DNA from: Bolinopsis microptera
Taxonomy: Eukaryota; Ctenophora; Tentaculata; Lobata; Bolinopsidae
Assembly: GCF_026151205.1 (NCBI RefSeq)
Contig: NC_087075.1
Span: forward strand, 12,260,303 to 12,324,302
Reading direction: 5' to 3'
Length of the DNA stretch: 64,000 nucleotides
Made by a program: the position numbers and the translations under genes. Below, piece by piece: positions 46,101 to 56,671 of this stretch. Every line of letters starts with the position of its first letter. The first letter of the stretch is position 1. The notes below the pieces were generated by a model. The model worked only from the letters and a program-made list of their open reading frames with translations. It made no database searches and was not told where the DNA came from.

Positions 46101-49100
46101 ATTAATACCTCCCCTTGAACAGCATCTGAAATCTCATTCGTCACATTATTCTCTAGAGAGGAAATCTTCGTGTCTGAGGAATCTTTCTTTTCTGCCATCT
46201 CTGAAAGGTCAGTGACAGGTTGTTCATCTTCAGATGCATCATATGGTACCCGCATCTGATTAAGAAGAGAAGAGATTTTTTCTGAATTATTTCCGGAAGT
46301 TAAACTATCAGGTTCTTTAAGTGAATCATCTTGGTTAGAGAAAAGTGAAAAGTCCTTTGAATCAAGTTCATTTTCAGATACTTCAAGATTTACAGCAGAT
46401 TCAGGCGTTTCAGGCCCATTAGTTCCTTTTGGAGACAAATTTTCGGTCAAATGGTAGTTTTGCTCTGACGAAATTGAAAGTTTTGCATCTGATCGTGTAT
46501 CAGGACTAACAAATAACTTCTTCGTAGCCTTCTGCGAAAAAAAAATATCGTTAACAATAAAAATGAATATAATATGCCATAGAAGACGGCAAGATTTATG
46601 GGATATCGAGACTTAATGTTCACAACGAAGAAAATTCTAAAGTAAATGCCCATTGCCCACTGCCCAGTGGCTGTACCAAAATGAAAGAGTTTGTCAAAAA
46701 TAAAAGAGTTTATCCAAAATTAAAGAACGATTCCAGAAAGTTGTATCGGGTGACTGAGAGTTCACAAAATATTGGAGCCTTACTTCAAAATGTTAGGGTT
46801 GCTCTTGCGTTTCCGCGACGGCGTATGGACCCATAAATGCCATAACATGAGAACTATAGCACCTAGACAGTCGAATAATAGCTTAAAAGATGCGGAATGT
46901 GCATGTTTATATTCAACTTATTAATCACTACAGAGCTAGATGACGAAGAGAAATTATAACATGACTGATTTTTTAAATTTCCTCGAACAAAGCTTTCGAC
47001 TAGCGGGTTTTTAGTATATAATAATAGTAGCTAGATTGAATTATATATCAATTTCCAAAAAATAAAAGTTGTCAGAAGTGGGATTTGAACCCACGCCCAC
47101 ATTCATGGACCAGAGTTTGAATCTGGCGCCTTAACCACTCGGCCATCCTGACGTGTTTTAAGGAGAACTTTGCAAACTTTATACTGCCGAATAGAGCCTG
47201 CGTAACTTAATCGTTGTTTCTATACATGAATTGTGAGTAGCTGCAGATATCTAATGTCATTACCTCATGGATAATATAACGTTATGTTATGCTTCTTATA
47301 ATAAATAAATAATAAAATTTGGTAGCTTAAACACAAACTCTAAGCCCAGTGGATAAACCACAAAACTTATGCTCTATTGTGTGAAACAAAGATACTAGAT
47401 CAAGATAACTATCAAGGAGTGTATGCATAGGACATAAAAAGTTTTGGAACGAAGATGACATGCTTGTGAAGCGAGCTAACAGTCTAATTGCTAATAAGTT
47501 CAAAAAGATCATGACATTAGGTTGCATCCTAAACAGTTTAAGCAAATAACATAAAGTTATTATATTGTCAATTAATCGCTCATGCAGTCATGCCATAACT
47601 TTTCTTAAACAGGTGAGTTTTTAATAATGTTTTGAACAGATCAACATCGGAACAAGTCTTAATTTCAATTGGTAGTTGGTTCCAGATTTTCGGAGCAACA
47701 GTCTGAAACGCTCTTGGGTGTGATCTTGTAGATCCGACGGGTAGGTGTAAGGAGGAAATTCTTCTGCTACTCGAACTAACAAATGTTACTAGATCACACA
47801 GATATGCAGGAGCAACACCATTGACTGCTTTGAAAATCAGTAAGCATAACTTAAACTCAATCCTCTCCTTCACCTTGAGCCAATGAAGGGATTTGAGCTT
47901 CTCCTCGACTGAGTCTCTCTTCTTTAATCCAAAAACCCGACGGCATGCTCGGTTCTGAATGTTCTGCAGCTGCGTAATTGAGGCTTGACTACAACCATAG
48001 TAAAGTGCATTGCAGTAGTCAAGCGATGAGATTACAATTGCTTGAGTCAGTGTTCCCATCTGTTTGGTTGTTAGGAATGTTTTCATCTTAGCAAGGTCTC
48101 TTAGTTTCAGAAAACACGATGTTTTAAGTTGCTTGATTTGCTCACCAAAGTTTAGTTGAGAGTCGAGACGAAATCCGAGGTTCTTTGCAACAGGTGACAG
48201 CCTGACACACGTCTCAGAGTTAACAAACACGCCCCCTATAGACAGCTGCTGGAGAACAAGCGGTGTCCCAAAGACAAGAATCTCAGTTTTTCCTGCATTG
48301 AGCTGTAGATAATGTTTTTTCATCCAGTCATTAATTTCTTGGAAACATTTGGGAACATCGTTGATAAGGACGGTGGGCTCCTCGTTTGGCTTGAAACTTT
48401 TATACAGCTGATGATCGTCGGCGTAACCCTGGATGGAGAAGTTCAAATCATGTGCTGCTGAGTACAAAGAGCGAATGTAGATGTTGAACAGGACCGGACC
48501 CAGCACAGAGCCCTGTGGGACTCCAAACTTAATCACTATCTCATAAGATTCCTCATTTCCAACTTTAATCGTTTGACATCTACCTGTGAGGAAGCTGCTG
48601 AACCATTTCCAAGCTGTCCCTGTTATTCCCAACTCATTTCTGAGGATGTTCAGTAGTTTGCAGTGGTCAACTGTATCAAAAGCTGCGCTGAGATCTAGGA
48701 GAAGAACAACAGTTGCCTTGCTTTCTGTAGATGCAATGAGTAGATCGTTAACAACTCTCACAAGCAGAGTCTCGGTGCTGTGTTTTGATTTGTATCCAGA
48801 CTGCTGTGGGATGTTCAGGTTGTTGTTTTCTAGATGTTCATTTAGACGCCTGAGCACTACTCTTTCTATCAACTTGCCCACAAAACTAAGGTTAGATATT
48901 GGTCTATAATTCTTGAGATTATCACTATCTAATCCCTGGCCCTTGATCAGGGGTGTGATATGAGCTAGTTTAGCGCCATCAATACTGCCAGAAGATAATG
49001 AAGCATTTACTGTGTCAACTAAGACGGGTAGTAGAACCTCAAGGTTTTCTTTAAAGATGTTTGCAGGTAGAGGGTCAATTGAAGAAGACTTGATCTCAGA

Positions 49101-50809
49101 TGCCTTGATTATCTCCTCTAGTTCTTCTAGAGTAGTTGGAGAGAACTCAGCTAGTTTTTCTCCGCAGTAAGAGGGCGTTTGATCGTCAGACTCCACATGA
49201 TCAAAGTTATTTCGTATTGCCTTTATTTTCTCCTGAAAATATACGTTAAAGTTTTCGACTGTGTCCTTGAGAGACTCCGACGAAGGCAACACAATGCTTT
49301 TATGCCGATCAAGAAAGGTGTCCACAAATCTAAAAAGACTCTTAGAAGAATAGGAATGCTTTATGAATTCGACTCGAAAAACTCATGTTTCTTCCTGTCT
49401 GAGAGTTCTGTGCACTGCTCTCTGATTGATTCATAGTGTTTTTTTATCGTCTTACCGGGGTGGAAAATGTAAATCGGGGCGCGTTAAACTATTACTGTTA
49501 GCTTACTATTTACTGTCTAGGTGTTATAGTTCTCATGTTATGGCATTTATGGGTCCACACACCGTCGTGGTAGGCCGGGCCGTAACCATGGAAACGCGAG
49601 AGAAACCCTAAAATTTTGGAGTAGGGCTCCAAATAATTTTTGTGAACTCTCATTCACCCAATACAACTTTCTGGAATCGTTCTTTAATTTTGGAAAAACT
49701 TTTGTATTTTGGTACTGTATGCCCACGTGACGAGAAAAAAATTGATATTTCGAAAGTAGCAATAAATTTCCAACCTGCGAACTCTTTAAAGGACGAGGAG
49801 GAGTAGAAAACCCTCCCCCAACAGACGGGACTTTATCAGTTGATATACTCAAGTGCTGGGAAGGGGTTTCCATGTTTGTTTCCCATGTTAATACAGTGTC
49901 TGAGGTCATCTTTTCTGCTCTTATACTGTCACCTTAAGGTTTATCAGTATCAGATTGTAGTTATTCGGGGAAGGTTTCTTCAAAATATCTCAGGTTTTTA
50001 CGAGAGAGAAGTTTCATACTTGAGATACAACTGCATCAACAATAATATATAAATAACAAATATCTTACTTCAGTTTTCTTACCTCCGTGATACCTGCTGT
50101 CACCAGATAAAATAATAGGTGAATGAAAGGAGGGAGTTTCAAATGACTTAGCGATACTAACATCCCTGCTAATGTCTCCAGAGATAGGCGTGCTGGATTG
50201 GGGGGAGGACCAGGGACTCTCCTGAAAATAGAGATGTCAGGTATTGTAATCACATGATTGCTTGTAAGTTCTGATTCATAATTCAACGAAGAAAATCATC
50301 TACTGTTGATTGCGACATGGACATTACTAAAGTGCTAAAGCCCCGAGATTAAAGATTTATGAAATTATTTTCATGATATAATGTACTCTACTTTCTAATT
50401 ACGGACTTACACCGAGAGAAGACAAAGAAAAGGGTGACTTCAAACAGCTACTTCTCTGAGTTTTAAGAGGGGTAGTAAAAGTTAATTCTCTGTTGCGGTC
50501 ACTTTTGTCAAACTTGGGAGTGCAGCTTCTTTCCCTGATTAAATTTAGTTACTGATTAGATGATATAAATGGAGGGCTACTTAGCGTTAGCACCCATTGT
50601 GACCATTACAATAAGACATTATGAATTTATCTTCATAACACTTTTATGCAGATTATAAAAAACAATTATAGTTATCCAAAGAATCTGTTGCTTGCAGACA
50701 CTTACAGCCTAGCTCTTGGGTAGAGTGTGAAGATGTCATTGTAACTGAACTCTACCTCACTTGCATCCTCGGGAGTCTCCCAGGAAAACTCCTTATCAGC
50801 TGGTTCCAT
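40120..50809 (-). CDS. BRCA2: BRCA2, homologous-recombination mediator, 11 exons
   Basis: BRCA2 loads RAD51 on RPA-coated single-stranded DNA in the nucleus. Exons: 50706-50809, 50411-50534, 50083-50221, 49775-49914, 43778-46531, 43475-43609, 42499-43267, 42057-42216, 41614-41736, 40654-41473 and 40120-40483. All junctions are in phase. The total is 5,632 nt, one more than a multiple of three, because of a 1-nt insertion at about 44796. The product is about 1,876 aa. The N-terminus MEPADKEFSWETPED has a Trp that could be the PALB2-binding site. The large exon carries BRC repeats. Then come the helical domain (SAGYTEFRQALLKAPKIKQQ), OB1 (LSPENI-like TPENIMSQLLLRYSVEVDEG, DGWYCLECVLDNPL), OB2 (PDGGTCACMEVVVIRRYPVQ), the tower (KKMFRSEKDERKRQEE through KNHPDPSSLQSLL) and OB3. 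The tail VTPVKPADY may match the CDK/RAD51 C-terminal site. It starts 592 bp from a divergent BTB gene. Confidence 0.9.
42416..42486. repeat. 9-bp repeat CAGTAATTA at a BRCA2 donor
   Basis: About eight copies. Begins 13 bp inside the intron after the donor at 42498 (gene strand GTAAGCCTGATTTACTGTAA). Confidence 0.85.
43298..43342. repeat. 12-bp repeat TAAGTTGTGTAG, about 4 copies
   Basis: A short tandem array in the BRCA2 intron just upstream of the exon starting at 43267. Confidence 0.75.
43778..46531 (-). other. BRCA2: BRCA2 exon 5: BRC repeats plus a threefold 64-residue duplication
   Basis: Five units contain GFSTASG or GFSTAGG followed about 18 residues on by (I/V)R(S/C/L)SQ: FAGFSTASGRDVEF, TGFSTASGAPVRV, TGFSTASGVPVNI, SGFSTAGGAPAKI and TGFSTASGKGVSV. 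The N-terminal side has three near-identical units of FFGED(L/F)SDLDQTNL, then GF(K/Q)(T/P)ASKVITTVTT and a Pro/Ser spacer, plus an outlying FKGFTSASN and another FFGEDFSDLD. The vertebrate LFDE half-motif is not in its usual place after FxTA. The frame slips by +1 near 44796, between the third duplicated unit and the first canonical BRC unit. Confidence 0.8.
46671..46893 (+). repeat. Left arm of a 220-bp inverted repeat in a BRCA2 intron
   Basis: Includes TTAAAGAACGATTCCAGAAA, GGACCCATAAATGCCATAAC and ATGAGAACTATAGCACCTAG. The inverse copy lies at 49490-49712, roughly 80% alike by eye. Confidence 0.8.
47070..47152 (-). tRNA. tRNA-Leu (CAA), intronless
   Basis: Type II tRNA. GTCAGGA/TTCTGAC acceptor with wobble, A box TGGCCGAGTGGTTAAGG, anticodon arm CCAGA-TTCAAAC-TCTGG (CAA), variable arm, B box GGGTTCAAATCCC, discriminator A. 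Located in the 3.2-kb BRCA2 intron, same strand as BRCA2. Vertebrate tRNA-Leu(CAA) usually has an intron; this copy has none. Confidence 0.93.
47580..49440 (-). pseudogene. CR1/L2-type reverse transcriptase, nearly intact
   Basis: Motifs: FRFVDTFLDRHKSIVLPSS, ITPLIKGQGLDSDNLKNYRP, QQSGYKSKHSTETLLVRVVN, LLLDLSAAFDTVDHCKLLNI, FGVPQGSVLGPVLFNIYIRS, IQGYADDHQLYKSF (YADD), LQLNAGKTEILVFG and a C-terminal IWNQLPIEIKTCSDVDLFKT, giving a complete RT. The frame is open for 581 codons. Upstream, one frameshift at about 49375-49385 separates it from KKHEFFESN. There is no endonuclease, so it is a dead 5'-truncated copy. Confidence 0.85.
47580..49445 (-). mobile_element. 5'-truncated CR1/L2-like LINE
   Basis: Inserted in the BRCA2 intron 46532-49774, between the two arms of an inverted repeat, same strand as BRCA2. 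Coding similarity begins at HYESIREQCTELSDRKKHEF (about 49440). The 3' UTR downstream of 47580 has no clear end. Confidence 0.85.
49490..49712 (-). repeat. Right arm of the 220-bp inverted repeat
   Basis: Inverse complement of 46671-46893, including GTTATAGTTCTCATGTTATG and GGCATTTATGGGTCCA. It ends about 60 bp from BRCA2 exon 4. Confidence 0.8.
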
Positions 50810-51401
50810 TTGACATGGGGTGATATATTAAAGAGGTGGACCTCTTGCTACATCCTACTAATATTATTACTTTATTACTGCATTACGTAATTTAAAAGTG
50901 TTAAAAATGGGCGTCAACTGTAACAGAGTCTGATATTAACAACTTGGTATGTGGGGACAATTGGATTATAAAATTGAAGAAATATAATTTGGCGTCACAT
51001 CTTGCTTGTCACTTTCGTAATAATATACCAATAATCGATTACTTAGAATTTATCATAAAATCAAGCAGGCTGGCCATATCATATGTCTGGCAACTTTGCA
51101 GAGAAATAACATTACGTAGATTTAAAGGCAGTCCAGAGATAAGAGCCATACCTCCATACCAACTTGTATCGAATGACATGTTGTGTTTGTACTTTGTAAG
51201 CGTTTGTTTGCTGCTCCAATTTCTTAGCAAATTTAGTATTGAAAGCTTGTAGAGGGTATTTTTTATTTTAATCATTGTGGCCACGTTCATATTGTTTAAA
51301 AACTAAAGAGGTTTTTACTATTTAATTCAAAAACATCCAGATGTATTCGTGTAACCAATCTAAACTTCTTACAATTAACAGGCCCTCAGAATTGACGGGC
51401 T
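50810..51401. promoter_or_regulatory. Divergent promoter region between BRCA2 and the BTB gene
   Basis: The two start codons are 592 bp apart and point away from each other. A 102-codon ORF at 50944-51252 shows no domain and is judged spurious. No TATA box is assignable. Confidence 0.5.
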
Positions 51402-53224
51402 ATGTCTAGTTTCCTGGTTCCAGCAGATTTCGGACTCAACAAACTTAAAAGCAGGCTCCACGGCAATGTCCTCATCTCTCTTGCAGGAGGAAAACAACTG
51501 CGGGCTAACTCTGTCATACTCTCCCTAAACAGTCCGATATTTGAAGGAATGTTTGCGGAGGTGGACCCAGTGCCCGAGTTAGATCTGAGTGAGTATAGCA
51601 GTGCAGCTGTTCAAATGTTCATTGAAGCTATATACACTGGGAAAGTAACACTGGACACAGTTTTAGTTAGAGATGTGCACAAGATAGCCTATGTTTACAA
51701 GGTAGCTTGGCTCCAGAGACGTTGTGAAAGTTATTTGGGAAGGTTGGTCTGCCATGTGGACGGAGATGATTACAACAGTCTATTTTACTTGTTTGAAGAG
51801 GCGAGATGTATAGTGGAGATGACAACACACAAATCACTTCTTAATGAGCTTATGGAGAAGATCACACGGTCTCACAGAACAAAAACTGATTTTGTGACCC
51901 GATACATGGCAGATTATGAGACTTTGTCCAAATCTCAGCTTGAGCTCATGATCAATGTGACAAGAGATGATCCGGCTATATTAGTGAAAATTGTAATACA
52001 ACACATTGAAGCAAATAGTCTCATGTTTGATGACGCTACGGAATACATATTGACTAATTTGGATCTTTTGAGTTGCCTTTTGAGTGACAAAGTTCATTAC
52101 GATTGTTTGTTCGACCTTCTCTTTGAAAAAGTCGTTAACTTATCATTCGATGATTTGAAACTCATAGTGACGCTGCACAAGTCCACATTCGGAGCTTACA
52201 TGACGTCTTGCAAAGAAGCTTCCTGGAAAGGACAGAACAGTGACACAGGATCTCGACAAAGTGCCGTGTCGAGCTGTTCAACGCGATCAGACTCGGTTGA
52301 TAGCTTACCAGTTATTTCACGTCTTGAGTCAGCAGGTAGTGTACGAATCAGTCCTGTACCTGAGGACACAGCTAGAAGCAAAGCAGTTGTTTACCAGCTC
52401 TTCCAGTGACAGCGAGTGAAATTTCTATAATAAGCAATGCTTCTACCATAGCAAGTGACTTTTCTATAATGAGCAATGTTTCTACCGTAGCAAGTGATAT
52501 TTCCATAATAAGCAATGTCTCTACCGTAGACACAAAGTTTTCAGACCCGCCAAAAGTTCCAACAACTATTAATAACTTGTTTCATTCAGGCAAGTCCCTA
52601 CAAAAGCTTTCATTTCACGGAATCATTGCTTTAAAGACAGTTCTGAACACCAAGAATGTGTCAAGCCTTTTCATGGTGATTGAAGCTCTGACATTCTTAC
52701 CCAACATCTCGACATATCAAGCCATAGATCTCCTAAAATCCGCTACAAAGGAGCATAATTGGGCACGAATACCTCCCAAGTTTCTGGAAAGTTTTGCAAG
52801 ACACCCCCACACGCAGCTAGTACAACAGATCAAGAAAACTCTAGCACTCTGCTCAACTAGAGACTGTTTGCAACTTGAATCTAAAAACTTTACAACTCTC
52901 CATGATCTGGTAACAAAAGGAGCGACTGTCCAGTTTCAGCTTCCCGCTAGATTTGGAGCGGGAAGATTTTCACTGGACGTTCAACCATTTGATAACGATA
53001 GAAACTTTGAAATCAAGTTGAATGACACGAAAGAATCCCAGGTACCAGCAGAAAAACTACATCTGTTCGTAAAAGAATGGGACAGTTACCGTGGCAACAA
53101 ACTACTGAATAGGCATGTGACTTGGTGTGATAGACCAGTTGTTAGAAGAGGGAAGATTAGTTGGGGGGAAGTAACAGAGTTCCGGAGGATCAAACTTGTG
53201 GTGTATTGTGATATGAGGCTGTGA
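51402..53224 (+). CDS. BTB/POZ-domain protein, two exons, about 583 aa
   Basis: Exons 51402-52335 and 52407-53224 with a 71-bp intron (CAG/GTAGTG to CTCTTCCAG). Phase 1 matches on both sides and the total is 1,752 nt including the stop. Residues about 15-115 form a BTB fold: NVLISLAGGKQLRANSVILS, LNSPIFEGMF, ELDLSEYSSAAVQMFIEAIY. Then comes a BACK-like helical region (LFYLFEEARC, ELMINVTRDDPAILVKIVI). A Ser/Thr-rich linker has three repeats of SxISIISNxSTVASD near 52415-52530, and the C-terminus has no named domain. BTB proteins often link CUL3 to substrates; that is inference. If the intron is retained the protein ends QLFQ at 52409 (335 aa). The last ten codons and stop are the first unit of the 32-bp satellite. 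Confidence 0.75.
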
Positions 53225-53274
53225 AACTTGTGGTGTATTGTGATATGAGGCTGTGAAACTTGTGGTGTATTGTG
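53192..53274 (+). repeat. 32-bp minisatellite, left part (includes the BTB stop codon)
   Basis: Unit AAACTTGTGGTGTATTGTGA + TATGAGGCTGTG, 2.6 copies, beginning in coding sequence (KLVVYCDMRL then TGA). Interrupted at 53274 by the TIR element and resumed at 55782. Confidence 0.9.
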
Positions 53275-53349
53275 GGGGGGTGTCATGTCCGTCTATGTCC
53301 GCCTATGTCCTGTCCTTTTTGGATTCTATGAGACAACGGACGTGTTTTT

Positions 53350-53525
53350 TGGGACATTGGCGGACACGGACGGACATTGGCGGACTCGGACGGACATTGG
53401 CGGACTCGGACGGACATTGGCGGACTCGGACGGACATTGGCGGACTCGGACGGACATTGGCGGACCCGGACGGACATGGATGGACATTGGTGGACATTAG
53501 CGGACATTGGTGGACATTAGCAGAC
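53350..53525 (+). repeat. 20-bp minisatellite GGACATTGGCGGACTCGGAC
   Basis: About eight copies, with variants toward the right. GGACAT is the inverse of the element's terminal ATGTCC, so the array is probably an expansion of the terminal repeat. Confidence 0.85.
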
Positions 53526-53539
53526 AAACATTTTGAGGA

Positions 53540-55490
53540 CTGAAGAGTACTGAAGAGTACTGAGGAGGATGACTGAGAAGGATGGCTGAGAAGGATGGCT
53601 GAGGAGGATGGCTGAGGAGGATGACTGAGGAGGATGACTGAGGAGGATGACTGAGAGGGAGGAGAAGGATCAGGAAGACCCAGGAGGAGGAGGAGGAGGA
53701 GGACCCAGAAGGAGGACCTAGGAGGAGGAGGAGGAGAACTGAGGAGGATGACTCAGGAGGAGGAGGACTCAGGAGGAGGACTGAGGAGGACTGAGAAGGA
53801 GGAGGACTGAGGAGGATGCCTGAGGAGGATGGCTGAGGAGGATGACTGAGAGGGAGGAGAAGGAGGAAGAGGAGGAAGAGGAGGAAGAGGACTGAGGAGG
53901 AGGAGGAGAAGGACTGAGGAGGAGAAGGAGGACCCAGGAGGAGGAGGACCCAGGAGGAGGAGGACCCAGGAGGAGGACCCAGGAAAAGGCCCCAGGAGGA
54001 GGAGGAGGACCGGGGAGGAGGAGAACTGTTGAGGACTGATGAGGAGGACTGAGGACGAGGAGGAAGAGTAGGAGGAGGACTGAGGAGGGGAGGAGGAAGA
54101 GGACTGGGGAGGATCAGGAAGACCCAGGGGGACCCAGGAGGAGGAGGAGGAGGAGGACCCAGGAGGAGGAGGAGGACTGAGGAGGACTGAGGAGGAGGAC
54201 TGACGATGACTGAGAAGGAGGAGGACTGAGGAGTACTGAGGAGGATGGCTGAGGAGGATGGCTGGGGAGGATGGCTGAGGAGGATGACTGAGGAGGATGA
54301 CTGAGAGGGAGGAGGACTCAGGAGGAGGACTCAGAAGGAAGAGGAGGACTCAGGAGGAGGACTTAGGAGAAATGAGAAGGAGGACTGAGGAGAACTGAGG
54401 AGGAGGAGGAGGAGGACTGAATAGGAGGAGGAGAAGGAGGGGGACTGGGAGAGGACTGGGGAGGAGGAGGACTGATGAGAAGGATGAGGAGGAGGACCCA
54501 GGAGGAGGAGGACTGAGGACGAGGAGGAAGAGTAGGAGGAGGACTGAGGAGGGGAGGAGGAAGAGGACTGGGGAGGATCAGGAAGACCCAGGGGGACCCA
54601 GGAGGAGGAGGAGGAGGAGGACCCAGGAGGAGGAGGAGGACTGAGGAGGACTGAGGAGGAGGACTGACGATGACTGAGAAGGAGGAGGACTGAGGAGTAC
54701 TGAGGAGGATGGCTGAGGAGGATGGCTGGGGAGGATGGCTGAGGAGGATGACTGAGGAGGATGACTGAGAGGGAGGAGGACTCAGGAGGAGGACTCAGAA
54801 GGAAGAGGAGGACTCAGGAGGAGGACTTAGGAGAAATGAGAAGGAGGACTGAGGAGAACTGAGGAGGAGGAGGAGGAGGACTGAATAGGAGGAGGAGAAG
54901 GAGGGGGACTGGGAGAGGACTGGGGAGGAGGAGGACTGATGAGAAGGATGAGGAGGAGGACCCAGGAGGAGGAGGACTGAGGACCGAGGAGGAAGAGGAG
55001 GAGGATGAAGAGGAGGAGGAGGACCCAGGAGGAGGAGGACTGAGGAGGAGGACTGAGGAGGACTGAGGAGGATGGCTGAGGAGGATGACTGAGAGGGAAG
55101 AGGAGGAGGAGGAGGAGGAGGACTGAGGAGGACTGAGAAGGAGGAGGAGGAGGAGGAGGACTGAATAGGAGGAGGAGGAGGGGGACTGGGGGAGGACTGA
55201 GGAGGAGGATGGAGGACTGAGGAGAAGGATGAGGAGGAGGACTAAGGAGGACTGAGGACTGAGGAGGAAGAGGATGAAGAGGAGGAGGAGGACCCAGGAG
55301 GAGGACCCAGGAGGAGGACTCAGGAGGAGGAGGAGGACTGGGGAGGAGGAGGACTGATGAGGAGGACTGAGGACGAGGAGGAGGAGTAGGAGGAGGACTG
55401 AGGAGGGGAGGAGGAAGAGGACTGAGGAAGATCAGGAAGACCCAGGGGGAGGAGGAGGAAGAGTAGGAGGAGGAAGCATCTAAATGTTAC
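53540..55490 (+). repeat. About 1.95-kb polypurine tract (GGAGGAGGACTGA family) with 459-bp duplication
   Basis: Built from GAGGAGGAC, CTGAGGAGGA, CCCAGGAGGA and GATGGCTGAG words, nearly all purine on this strand. A long block beginning GAGGACGAGGAGGAAGAGTA at 54052 recurs at 54511, giving two consecutive copies of about 459 bp; a partial third lies near 55370. Confidence 0.85.
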
Positions 55491-55781
55491 TTCCATTTTT
55501 GTCCGTTTTTGTCCATTTTTGTCCGTTTTTGTCCGCTCTATTTTTTGTCCGTTTTTAAAATATAGGGTACCGAACGGACAAAAAACATGATCCCCCTATA
55601 ACAGCAAAAATTGAACATTTTATTAAGCAATTTAGGTGTCCATTAATGTCCGCCTATGTCCGCCTATGTCCGTCTATGTCCGCCTATGTCCGTCTATGTC
55701 CGCCTATGTCCGCCTATGTCCTGTCCTTTTTGGATTCTATGAGACAAGCGGACATAGACGGACGTGACACCCCCCCCCCCC

Positions 55782-56187
55782 ATTGTGATATGAGGCTGTG
55801 AAACTTGTGGTGTATTGTGATATGAGGCTGTGAAACTTGTGGTGTATTGTGATATGAGGCTGTGAAACTTGTGGTGTATTGTGATATGAGGCTGTGAAAC
55901 TTGTGGTGTATTGTGATATGAGGCTGTGAAACTTGTGGTGTATTGTGATATGAGGCTGTGAAACTTGTGGTGTATTGTGATATGAGGCTGTGAAACTTGT
56001 GGTGTATTGTGATATGAGGCTGTGAAACTTGTGGTGTATTGTGATATGAGGCTGTGAAACTTGTGGTGTATTGTGATATGAGGCTGTGAAACTTGTGGTG
56101 TATTGTGATATGAGGCTGTGAAACTTGTGGTGTATTGTGATATGAGGCTGTGCAACTTGTGGTATATTGTGATATGAGGCTGTGAAT
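55782..56187 (+). repeat. 32-bp minisatellite, right part, about 12.6 copies
   Basis: Same unit and phase as 53192-53274, highly uniform, with two substitutions in the last units. Long minus-strand ORFs across it are artefacts of the repeat. Confidence 0.9.
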
Positions 56188-56671
56188 GGGACCCCACATT
56201 TCGGTTGTGTAGAGGAGGTACTACTGCGACATATTATCATTAATTATTTAATTGCGATCTTTACACTTATTTTAGTAATCAGTAAAACGATATATTTCCT
56301 AAACAAAAAAATTGATTTGTTGTATTATTAAACTGATCAAGTAAATAGAAGAGGGTCACTCCAACAACTTGATTCTGACAGAACTCAATAATATTGATAG
56401 TGCATCACGGTAAAATTATATCTTGCATAATAATCCTGATTTTATTTACAAATAAACTACAAATAAGATTTTCTCATAAATATCGCAATTTGCATTTAAT
56501 AAAATAACGCTCGATCACCATTTTTCAATGGGCAGCTGTTGTTTCAATTCCAAATAGTTGCACTCATTTGATGAAGAGTCTTGGTACTCAAGGGTCACGG
56601 TAATTAAACAGATCAGGACGTTAGCTATGAGTATTATTCATGGAAACTTTTTCAGCTCTTTTAACTCCATC
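56188..56671. other. 3' flank of SDHAF2
   Basis: AT-rich region containing the SDHAF2 3' UTR; no other gene seen. Confidence 0.55.

Larger units (their letters stand above)
53275..55781. mobile_element. 2.5-kb TIR element filled with satellites
   Basis: Ends are inverted repeats: left GGGGGTGTCATGTCCGTCTA, right TAGACGGACGTGACACCCCC. It is inserted in the 32-bp array with ATTGTG repeated on both sides (53269-53274 and 55782-55787), a 6-bp target duplication. A 35-bp block (GTCCTGTCCTTTTTGGATTC + TATGAGACAA) occurs at both ends in direct orientation. No transposase ORF. The interior is a 20-bp satellite, a long purine tract, and GTCCGTTTTT/GTCCGCCTAT repeats. Confidence 0.7.

Noticed and set aside
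47580..49440. Domesticated reverse transcriptase gene
   Set aside because: 5'-truncated with a frameshift near 49380 and in a BRCA2 intron; an ordinary dead LINE copy.
50944..51252. 102-aa plus-strand ORF upstream of the BTB gene
   Set aside because: No recognisable domain, and it occupies the BRCA2/BTB promoter interval; probably chance.
55694..56240. Three overlapping 160-residue minus-strand ORFs (SQPHITIHHKF repeats)
   Set aside because: A 32-bp repeat is not a multiple of three and is open in all frames; it is the 3' flank satellite of the BTB gene.
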